Shown piece by piece: positions 7,356 through 14,304 of a stretch of 27,831 nt of DNA. The notes under the pieces were generated by a model, which had not been told where the DNA came from, did no database searches, and saw only the letters and a program-made list of their open reading frames with translations. The stretch comes from Actinomycetota bacterium. GTDB taxonomy: Bacteria; Actinomycetota; Thermoleophilia; Solirubrobacterales; 70-9. Where the stretch lies: positions 1 to 27,831 of the forward strand of contig JAFDWD010000126.1 in NCBI GenBank assembly GCA_018268695.1. The letters run 5' to 3'. Position numbers and translations under genes: made by a program. Position 1 is the stretch's first letter. Every line of letters begins with the position of its first letter.

Positions 7356-8630
7356 TCAGCCCACCTGCGTGGTCGCCGCGGCGGCGAGATCGAGGAGGGC
7401 CGCGCCGATTCCGTCGGCGGCCCGCGCGATCTCCTCGTCGCTCAGCGCCGTACACATCCCCACCTCACCGCCGGTCCCGAAGTAGACCCCGCGGGTCACC
7501 GCCGCCAGGTGCAGGAGCGAGGTCGCAACCGGATCGACCTCGCCGTCGGCATCGAGGACGTAGATCCCGAAGACCGAGCCGATCCCCGGCAGCGCCACGT
7601 CGACGCCGGCGCGATGAGCGGCAGCGCCGATCATCTCCTTCAGTCGCCGCGCCTGGTCGTCGAGTCGCCCGATCGCCCCGGCCGTAAGGTCGCGCACGGC
7701 GATCGCCCCGGTGACCATCCCCAACAGGTTCCCGTTGAACGAGCCCCCGTGGTAGAGCGGCCGGTCGGGGTCGAGGTCGAACTTCGACATCAGCTCGGCC
7801 GAGGCGCCGACGGCACCGACCGGCAGGCCGCCGCCCACCCACTTGCCGAGGCCGGTGATGTCGGCCTCGATGCCGAACCTGCTCGCCGAGCCACCCGGCG
7901 CCAGCCGGAACATCAGGCAGTCGTCGAGGACCACCAAGGCCCCTGCCTCCCGCGCCATCGTCGCCAGCGCGGGCAGGAAGCCATCCGCCGGCGTCAACAC
8001 GTGCCCGGTGTACTGGACCGGCTCGACGACGACCGCCGCCACCCTGCCCTGGTTGCGCTCCAGCGCCGCGGCATAGCTGTCGAGGTCGCCGAACGTCGCC
8101 AGCGCCACCCGACCCTCCTCCTCCGCCCGCCCGCCGAGGCCGACCTCGAGATCGTCATAGGAGCCGTGGTAGGCACCCCAGGCCTTCACGATCACCGGCC
8201 GCTCCGTCATGTGACGGGCCAGCTTCACCGCCAGCATCATCGCCTCGGTGCCGGTGTTGGTGAAGCGGACCCGCTCGACCCCGGGAATGCGCCCGCAGAG
8301 AAGCTCGGCGAACTCGACCTGGGCGTCGGACGTCCCCGGCCAGGCGCTGCCGCGACGGATCGTCTCCCGCAGGGCGTCGACGACCGGCTCGTAGGCATGG
8401 CCGTGCATCAGGCTGAGGCCGTTGCTGAAGAGGTCGACATAGGAGTTCCCGTCGACGTCGTGGACGGTCGCGCCCTGCCCGTGGTCGAAGACGATCGGGT
8501 AGGGGCGAAACCAGCTGAGGGTGCGGGTCAGGCCGTTGGGCATCACCCGTGCCGCCCGATCCATCAACCGCTCCGATCCCGGCGTCAGCCGCCGGTATCG
8601 GGTCTCGATGCTTTCCTCGCCTCGCGTCAT
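7356..8630 (-). CDS. Class III PLP-dependent aminotransferase, glutamate-1-semialdehyde aminomutase-like
   Basis: A 424-residue cytoplasmic enzyme. Visible features are the GLSLMHGHAYEPVVDAL region (71-87), the phosphate-binding NTGTEAMMLAVKLAR (125-139), the VEPV strand (202-205), VVLDDCLMFR (233-242) containing the Asp that contacts the PLP ring nitrogen, and the Schiff-base Lys263 in LGKWVGGGLPVGA. The Lys context is that of glutamate-1-semialdehyde 2,1-aminomutases, but the usual DE pair is DD and no heme-synthesis genes are near, so a catabolic transaminase or aminomutase is more likely than HemL. An AGGTGA ribosome site precedes the ATG. A 20-bp operator-like box lies 44-63 bases upstream of the start. 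It follows hyuA-hyuB on the same strand. Confidence 0.88.
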   Translation of the reverse strand: MTRGEESIETRYRRLTPGSERLMDRAARVMPNGLTRTLSWFRPYPIVFDHGQGATVHDVDGNSYVDLFSNGLSLMHGHAYEPVVDALRETIRRGSAWPGTSDAQVEFAELLCGRIPGVERVRFTNTGTEAMMLAVKLARHMTERPVIVKAWGAYHGSYDDLEVGLGGRAEEEGRVALATFGDLDSYAAALERNQGRVAAVVVEPVQYTGHVLTPADGFLPALATMAREAGALVVLDDCLMFRLAPGGSASRFGIEADITGLGKWVGGGLPVGAVGASAELMSKFDLDPDRPLYHGGSFNGNLLGMVTGAIAVRDLTAGAIGRLDDQARRLKEMIGAAAHRAGVDVALPGIGSVFGIYVLDADGEVDPVATSLLHLAAVTRGVYFGTGGEVGMCTALSDEEIARAADGIGAALLDLAAAATTQVG

Positions 8631-8673
8631 TCAGTCACCTTTTGCTCCAGGCGGCAGATTCTGGCTACCGCGT

Positions 8674-8693
8674 ATATCGATCGTTTGATATGC
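8674..8693. promoter_or_regulatory. 20-bp operator-like box upstream of the aminotransferase gene
   Basis: The box contains a perfect inverted repeat ATATC-N8-GATAT and then GC. It matches 17 of 20 positions with the box at 12764-12783 upstream of hyuA; the differences are two in the spacer and one in an arm. Position and dyad symmetry suggest a repressor site, most plausibly for the nearby TetR protein. Confidence 0.6.
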
Positions 8694-8710
8694 AAGTTGG
8701 CCCGGCTTTT

Positions 8711-8731
8711 CGCGCGTCCCGTCGACGCGCG
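8711..8731. repeat. Stem-loop between hyuB and the aminotransferase gene
   Basis: A perfect 8-bp stem (CGCGCGTC / GACGCGCG) with a 5-base loop lies just after the hyuB stop. On the minus strand it is followed by AAAA, not T residues, so it is not a classical intrinsic terminator. It could attenuate or protect the hyuAB transcript end. Confidence 0.4.
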
Positions 8732-8752
8732 GAACAGGTCCCGACCGCGCCC

Positions 8753-10648
8753 CTAGCCGGTCGGGCTCACGTAGCGGGCGAGCCGGTCGGCGATCAGCTG
8801 GGCCTGGGCGTCGGCATTCAAGGCGGTCGGCATCGTCGTCACCCGCTCCTGCAGCTCCGCCCGCCGGGTCTTCGTCGCGACGTCGTCGAGACCCCCGTCG
8901 GCACCGAGCACGACCCCGTAGACCTCCTCGGCCTGCTCCGGCGTCACCCAGCCTTCCCTGACATCGGCGAGCACCCGCCAGGCCTCCCGCTCCCAGGCGG
9001 GGCCGTAGCCGGCCCCGGAGGTCGAGATCGCGTAGACCGTGTCCCCCGGCGCGAGGTTCAGCTCGCCCCACCCCGGCAGCGGCTCGACCCCACCGTCGGC
9101 GCGGCGCAGGAACTGCCGCGCCGGTGCGCCGGGATGGCCTCCACGGGCGCCGATGGCCGGGTGGACGTAGCCATCGGTCGACCACATCGCCAGGATCTCG
9201 GTGTCCGCCGGCCCGTACTCGACGTAGCAGGAGGGCGCACCGCGGAACCTCCCCGGGCCGCCGCTGTCGGGGACGATCCGGTCGGCCCAGATGACCACCG
9301 GGTAGAGCAACTCGTCCACCTCGGTGGAGTCACGAAGCATCAGGCCGCCGTCCCCCACCTCGCCCGAGACGAGCCAGCCGTCTCCACGAGCGTGGCCGGC
9401 GCCGCCCGTCAGGCCGAGGATCATCAGATTGACGAACGGCGAGTCGGCCTTGCGCGGGTCCCGACCGGAGATGTCGGCGGCCGACGCCGTCAGGGTGCCG
9501 GTCTCGGCCATCCCGAACCCGTCGGCGAGCTCGGCGATCGCCCGTTGGGTGGCGTTGGCGACGCGGTCGGCGACGCCGGTCGTCGCCGTCGAGCAACTGG
9601 CCGGATGCCGTGGGATGCCGGTCAGGCAGTTCTCGCGGATCTTGATCTCGAGCCGGCGGAAGCTGCCGGCGTTCTGCGGGACCGTGACCGGCAGGCTGTT
9701 GAAGACGCCGATCATCGCCGCGGTCAGACTGGTCGCCTCGGTCAGGTTGATGCCACAGGGCAGGCAGTCGAGGTTGTCGCGGAGATCGACGGTGATCCTC
9801 GCCTCCTCCGGGTCGACGGAGACGCTTACGTTGACCGGGACCCCGTCCTCGATCCCGGCGTCGGGAATCGGATCGTGCTGGTTGCTCGCCGTGGCGTCAC
9901 CGGCCGGCATCTGGCGGATCGCCCCGGCCATCATCTCCTCGCTGTAGTCGAACCAGGCGGCGGTGTAATCGTGCAGGACGTCCCAGCCGAGCTCGACCCC
10001 GAGGGCCGACAGTTCCTGCTCGCCGATCCGGGCGGCGCCGACCATGCCGAGGTAGTCGGCGTACCAGATCTCCGGGACCCGCAGGCGGACCCGACACATC
10101 TCCACGATCTCCGGCACGTCGCGGTAGTCGCGCTGGATCCGGACCCCCGGGAAGATCAGCGCCCCCTCGTTGTAGACGTCGCGGGCGTTGGCCCAGAGCG
10201 TCGTCGGCTCGGAGTTGCCGATGTCCGACATGTGCGCTTTGACGATCGCACTGAGGTGGTGCTCGCCGTGCTCGTCGACGATCGGCACGACGATGCAATG
10301 GTCCCCGGCGTGCGAGTTGCCGTGGTAGGGCGAGTTGTGGAGGAAGGCATCGCCGGCCTGCGGCTCGGGGTGCATCTTCTTGATCGCCGCCGAGATCAGG
10401 TCGGGCCCGCTCATCACGTGGATCGGCAGGCTCTCGGCGCAGGCGAGCATCTCGTGATCGCGCGTGACGACGCAGCAGGAGAAGTCACGGGCGGTGTTGA
10501 GGACCGAGGATCGGGCGGTCTTGAACAGCGTGTTCGTCATCCGCCGGACGATGCCCTGGATGCGGCTGGTGACGACCGCGAGCGCCACCGGGTCGAAGCG
10601 CTCGTCCGTCGACGCCGCCACCTGCTCAGCCATTGACTGCGTTGCCAT
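8753..10648 (-). CDS. hyuB: Hydantoinase B / 5-oxoprolinase-type subunit (HyuB family)
   Basis: A 631-residue HyuB-family protein. In known systems it pairs with HyuA for ATP-dependent opening of cyclic amides (N-methylhydantoin, 5-oxoproline, lactams) or for ATP-dependent carboxylation (acetone, acetophenone). The N-terminus has the domain opening DPVALAVVTSRIQGIVRRM. The family's metal-site-like HNSPYHGNSHAGDH lies near residue 105, and the C-terminal half has the Gly-rich PDSGGPGRFRGAP and GYGPAWERE segments. The ATG at 10648 is chosen because GGGAG lies about 5 bases upstream; it overlaps hyuA by 23 bases. An internal ATG at 10633 would give a shorter overlap. The substrate cannot be assigned from sequence alone. 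Confidence 0.92.
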   Translation of the reverse strand: MATQSMAEQVAASTDERFDPVALAVVTSRIQGIVRRMTNTLFKTARSSVLNTARDFSCCVVTRDHEMLACAESLPIHVMSGPDLISAAIKKMHPEPQAGDAFLHNSPYHGNSHAGDHCIVVPIVDEHGEHHLSAIVKAHMSDIGNSEPTTLWANARDVYNEGALIFPGVRIQRDYRDVPEIVEMCRVRLRVPEIWYADYLGMVGAARIGEQELSALGVELGWDVLHDYTAAWFDYSEEMMAGAIRQMPAGDATASNQHDPIPDAGIEDGVPVNVSVSVDPEEARITVDLRDNLDCLPCGINLTEATSLTAAMIGVFNSLPVTVPQNAGSFRRLEIKIRENCLTGIPRHPASCSTATTGVADRVANATQRAIAELADGFGMAETGTLTASAADISGRDPRKADSPFVNLMILGLTGGAGHARGDGWLVSGEVGDGGLMLRDSTEVDELLYPVVIWADRIVPDSGGPGRFRGAPSCYVEYGPADTEILAMWSTDGYVHPAIGARGGHPGAPARQFLRRADGGVEPLPGWGELNLAPGDTVYAISTSGAGYGPAWEREAWRVLADVREGWVTPEQAEEVYGVVLGADGGLDDVATKTRRAELQERVTTMPTALNADAQAQLIADRLARYVSPTG

Positions 10649-12731
10649 GGGTCTCCCTCTCTTCCTCTGAGTTGTCTGCTCCGGCAATCCGGACGACGAG
10701 ACTGGTGTCGGTCCGCTCGGCCACCGTCCCGGGCTCGACCACGATCGTCGTCAGCGGCGATTCGACCAGGGCCGGGCCGGCCAGGATGTCCCCGGGCTCG
10801 AGCCCGGCCAGCGACCGCACGGCGGCGGTCACCTGGCCATGGCCGGAGAAATAGACCTCGCGCTCACCGGCCGGCGAGGCCTCTTCCTTGCGCATCCGGC
10901 CCTGCGAGCCGCCCTCCAACGGACAGATGACGCGGGCCCGGACGCCGACGATTTCCACCGCCGACTTCTCGTCGCGGACCGCGAACACCTCCTCGTGGAG
11001 ATTGCGGAAGTCCTCCAGCAGCCCCGTCACCGCCGCCTCGTCACCGCCGAAGCGCTCGACCCGCAGTGGCAGGTCGATCTGCCAGACCTGCCCCGCCAAC
11101 CGCGCCTCCAGCAGCATCTCGACCCTGTGATCGCCGGCACCCACCTCGGCGGCAAAGCTCTCGCAATGGCGACGGAGGCGGTCGAGGACGGCGTCGGTCG
11201 CGATGTGGTCGAAGTCGTCGGTCGAGGTGAAGCAGGCAGCCGTGAACTCGGCCGAGAGGTCGGCCATCAGGGCGCCGACGGCACTCAACGTCGCCCCCGC
11301 CTCGGGCAGGACCAGTGCTTCGCAGCCGAGCCGCCGCATGATCGCGGTGCTGTTGAAGCCGGCGGCACCGCCACCACCGACGAGGACGGCGTTGCGGGGA
11401 TCGATCCCGGCGTCGACCGTCACCTCGGTGATCGCCTGCACCATCTGCTCCGTGGCGACGGCGAGGATCGCCGACGCAGCCTCTTGCAGGCTGAGACCGA
11501 GGGGCTCGGCGACGTCGCGGGAGATCGCGGCCCGAGAGAGATCGGCGTCCAGCTTCATCGCCCCGCCAAGGAAGGCGTCGGGATCGAGGAAGCCGAGCAC
11601 CAGGCAGGCGTCGGTGACGGTCGGACTGTCGCCACCGCGGCCGTAGGCGGCCGGCCCAGGGTCGGCACCGGCGCTCTGCGGGCCGACGTGGAGGAGGCCG
11701 CCGTCGTCGATCCAGGCGATGCTGCCGCCACCGGCGCCGATGCTCTTGACGTCGACGGCGGGGAATCCGGTGATGTGGCCGACCAGCGGCTCCCCCAGCC
11801 AGGTGTCCCGGCTCATCGGGATCCGGCCGGCACGGACGACGGAGACGTCGTAGCTGGTACCGCCGGTGTCGGCGATGATGACGCTGTCCGATCCGGCCTC
11901 CTCGGCGGCGAAGCGACGGCCGGCGACCGGGGCCATCGCCGGGCCCGAGTTGATCGAGGTGATCGGCTTGCCCGCCGCCTCAGTGGGCGGCATCAGGCCG
12001 CCGCTGGTCGAGATCACCAGCAGGTCGCCCTCGAACCCGGCGTCCCTCAGCGAACGGTCGAGACTGCCGATGTAGTCGGTCATCAACGGCTTCAAGGAGG
12101 CGTCGATCGCGGTCGAGGACGCCCGCCGGTACTCACGCAAGGTGGGGTTGAGGGCGTGGGAGAGCGTGAACGGGACGCCGGGCAGGTGCTCCTCCAGGAG
12201 CTCGCCGATCCGCTGCTCGTGAGCCGGGTTGACGATCGACCAGAGCAAGCACACCGCGACCGCCTCGACCTCGAGCTCGCGCAGACGTCCGGCGATCTCG
12301 ATCACCTCGGCCTCGTCGAGGTCGCGTAGGACCCGGCCCTGGGCATCGACCCGCTCGGGTACCTCGAAAGTAAGCGACCGGGGAACGAACGGATCCTGGT
12401 AGCCCTGGCTCCAGTCGAAGGAGCGATTGCGCCCCCCTTCACGCAGGAGAAGGACATCGGGATGCCCGAGCGTCGTCAGCAGGGCGGTCCTTGCGGTGTT
12501 CCCGGTGAGGACCGCGTTGGTGGCCCGGGTCGTGCCGTGGATCAGCATCTCCACCTGCCCCAACAGCTCGTCGCGCTCCAGCCCCAGCGTCTTGGCGGCA
12601 CGTCCGAGGACATCGAGGATCCCCCGGATCGGGTCGACCGGCGTGGTCGGTGCCTTGAAGATCCGGATCTCGCCCTGGAGTTCCAGGGCGAGATCGGTGA
12701 ACGTCCCTCCGGTGTCAATTGCGCAGCGCAT
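10626..12731 (-). CDS. hyuA: Hydantoinase A / 5-oxoprolinase-type ATPase subunit (HyuA family)
   Basis: A 701-residue ATP-using subunit. Its N-terminal domain carries the phosphate-binding DTGGTFTD (residues 6-13) and HGTTRATNAVL (65-75). The central actin-like domain has SINSGPAMAPVAG, then DTGGTSYDVSVV and KSIGAGGGSIAW, and the VGGGGAAGF loop lies further on. A beta-rich C-terminal domain completes the usual HyuA layout. Length is normal for single-subunit HyuA and well short of the fused eukaryotic-type 5-oxoprolinase. The ATG follows AGGAG at 5 bases. It is the first gene of the hyuA-hyuB unit, with a candidate promoter and overlapping operator box immediately upstream. Acetone or acetophenone carboxylase subunits are alternatives within the same family, but no third small subunit gene is present. 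Confidence 0.92.
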   Translation of the reverse strand: MRCAIDTGGTFTDLALELQGEIRIFKAPTTPVDPIRGILDVLGRAAKTLGLERDELLGQVEMLIHGTTRATNAVLTGNTARTALLTTLGHPDVLLLREGGRNRSFDWSQGYQDPFVPRSLTFEVPERVDAQGRVLRDLDEAEVIEIAGRLRELEVEAVAVCLLWSIVNPAHEQRIGELLEEHLPGVPFTLSHALNPTLREYRRASSTAIDASLKPLMTDYIGSLDRSLRDAGFEGDLLVISTSGGLMPPTEAAGKPITSINSGPAMAPVAGRRFAAEEAGSDSVIIADTGGTSYDVSVVRAGRIPMSRDTWLGEPLVGHITGFPAVDVKSIGAGGGSIAWIDDGGLLHVGPQSAGADPGPAAYGRGGDSPTVTDACLVLGFLDPDAFLGGAMKLDADLSRAAISRDVAEPLGLSLQEAASAILAVATEQMVQAITEVTVDAGIDPRNAVLVGGGGAAGFNSTAIMRRLGCEALVLPEAGATLSAVGALMADLSAEFTAACFTSTDDFDHIATDAVLDRLRRHCESFAAEVGAGDHRVEMLLEARLAGQVWQIDLPLRVERFGGDEAAVTGLLEDFRNLHEEVFAVRDEKSAVEIVGVRARVICPLEGGSQGRMRKEEASPAGEREVYFSGHGQVTAAVRSLAGLEPGDILAGPALVESPLTTIVVEPGTVAERTDTSLVVRIAGADNSEEERETHGNAVNG

Positions 12732-12762
12732 CCGCTCTCCTCTGTAGATGACCGGGAGGAAA

Positions 12763-12791
12763 CATATCGCACGTTTGGTATGCCGTGTCTA
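12763..12791 (-). promoter_or_regulatory. Candidate hyuA promoter
   Basis: On the minus strand TAGACA (12786-12791, one mismatch to TTGACA) is 17 bases from GATATG (12763-12768, a weak -10). The operator-like box at 12764-12783 covers the spacer and most of the -10, the usual layout for repression. Confidence 0.35.
12764..12783. promoter_or_regulatory. 20-bp operator-like box upstream of hyuA
   Basis: The box has ATATC-N8-GGTAT-GC, an inverted repeat with one arm mismatch, and is identical at 17 of 20 positions to the box at 8674-8693. The bases flanking the two boxes do not match, so the conservation is confined to the box. It sits 33-52 bases before the hyuA start, in the gap shared with the divergent glycosyltransferase gene. 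An extra CCACA-N8-TGTGG dyad lies at 12811-12828 in the same gap. Confidence 0.6.
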
Positions 12792-12873
12792 GAAGCTTGC
12801 GATTCGCGTCCCACAGCAGACCGTGTGGCGAACTACGCGAGGTTTCCGACCGATTCCTGCCGATAAGAGGTGC

Positions 12874-14304
12874 ATGGGCACCAGCGAGATCGGATATCGG
12901 TCGCGGCTTCCGGACGCGGGCTCCGACACTCGGGGGTCGGGGGAACCGCCGACCCTGGTCGCCGAAGCGGCGGTCAAGGACCTCGAGCGGACCCCTGGCG
13001 AGCGCCGGGAAATCTACGTTCGGCTGCCGCTGAAAATCGTCGCGGTCTTCGCCCTCGCACTTACCTGGGCGGGCGTGTCGCTGTGGATCTCGATCCCCTG
13101 GATCGAAGCGCTCGGGGAATCGATCACCCTGCCGTTGGCGGCGATCGTGGTCGCCGGGATCGCGATCATCCCCGGCTACCTCAACGCCAACCTGGCCGCC
13201 TCGCTGCTGATCGACCGGCCACCGCCGCTGCGCTTCGACCTGGCCTTCCCGGCGATCACCGTCGTGATCGCCTGCTTCGAAGAGGAGGCGACGATCGAGG
13301 AGACGCTCGACTACCTCCTCCGCGCCGACTACCCCGGCGCGCTCCGGGTGATCGTCGCCGACGACGGGTCGAGCGACCGCACGGTCGAGATCGCCCGGCG
13401 GCGGGCCGGGCGCGACCGGCGCGTGACGGTGCTGGAGCTGCCCCACGGTGGCAAGGCCAAGGCGCTGACCACGGCCCTCGAGAAGGTGCGGACGCCGCTG
13501 ATGGCCACGGTCGACGCCGACACCTTGCTGATGCCCTCGTCGCTGCGTCGCGGGGTCGCCCGCCTGCTGATCTCGCCCCCCGACACGGTGGCGGTCGCCG
13601 GCGCCGTGTTCGTCCGCAACTCGCGTCGGAACGTCATCACCAAGGTCCAGGAGTGGGACTACTTCCTCGGCATCGCCTCGGTCAAGCGACAGCAGGGCCT
13701 GTTCCAGGGGACCATGGTCGCCCAGGGCGCGTTCAGCGTCTACCGCACGGCGGCCGTCCGCGAGGCCGGCGGCTGGCCCGACCGGATCGGTGAGGACATC
13801 GTCCTGACCTGGGCGATGATGCGGGCCGGCGGTCGGATCGGCTACGAGCGCACCGCGATCGCCTTCACCGGCGCGCCCGCCGATGTCGCCCGGTTCGCGC
13901 GTCAGCGCCGGCGCTGGGCGCGCGGGATGATCGAGGGCCTACGCGAGCACGGCGGCGCCCTGATCGCCGCCCACCGAACCGGTGCGCATGGGGTGGCGAT
14001 CGACTTCGTCTTCCCGTTCGTCGACCTGGTCTACTCGATCGCCTTCCCGATCGGCCTCGTCCTGGCGCTGTTCGGAAACTTCGCCATCGTCGGACCGATG
14101 ACGGTCGCCGTCGTGCCGCTGAACCTGGCGCTGGCCGCGATCATGTACCGCCTCAGTCGACGCTCCTTCGCCGAGGTCGGGCTGAAGGTGAGGAGAAACC
14201 GGCTCGGCTTTCTCGGCTACCTGCTGACCTACCAGCTCTTCATGTCCCCGATCTCGGTGGCAGGCTACGGGGAGGAGCTGTTCCGGACGAACCGCAGCTG
14301 GTGA
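12874..14304 (+). CDS. Membrane-bound family 2 glycosyltransferase (cellulose/poly-GlcNAc synthase-like)
   Basis: About 476 residues. Two N-terminal membrane helices (roughly 52-73 and 85-113) precede a cytoplasmic GT2 domain, and more helices follow at the C-terminus. Processive-synthase signatures are all visible: ADDGSSDRT starting near 162, DAD at 214-216, GED at 306-308 and QRRRW at 344-348. Such enzymes polymerise and export a beta-linked polysaccharide such as cellulose, poly-N-acetylglucosamine or hyaluronan; the sugar cannot be told here. No PilZ c-di-GMP-binding domain is visible. ATG 12874 with AAGAGG just upstream is preferred to the ATG at 12823, which adds 17 residues. The stop overlaps the next gene's start (GTGA). 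Confidence 0.9.
   Translation: MGTSEIGYRSRLPDAGSDTRGSGEPPTLVAEAAVKDLERTPGERREIYVRLPLKIVAVFALALTWAGVSLWISIPWIEALGESITLPLAAIVVAGIAIIPGYLNANLAASLLIDRPPPLRFDLAFPAITVVIACFEEEATIEETLDYLLRADYPGALRVIVADDGSSDRTVEIARRRAGRDRRVTVLELPHGGKAKALTTALEKVRTPLMATVDADTLLMPSSLRRGVARLLISPPDTVAVAGAVFVRNSRRNVITKVQEWDYFLGIASVKRQQGLFQGTMVAQGAFSVYRTAAVREAGGWPDRIGEDIVLTWAMMRAGGRIGYERTAIAFTGAPADVARFARQRRRWARGMIEGLREHGGALIAAHRTGAHGVAIDFVFPFVDLVYSIAFPIGLVLALFGNFAIVGPMTVAVVPLNLALAAIMYRLSRRSFAEVGLKVRRNRLGFLGYLLTYQLFMSPISVAGYGEELFRTNRSW

Noticed and set aside
8549..10636. 695-codon plus-strand open frame opposite hyuB
   Set aside because: It is the antisense shadow of hyuB, with compositionally biased sequence and no recognisable motif; the same applies to 10839-12329 opposite hyuA.
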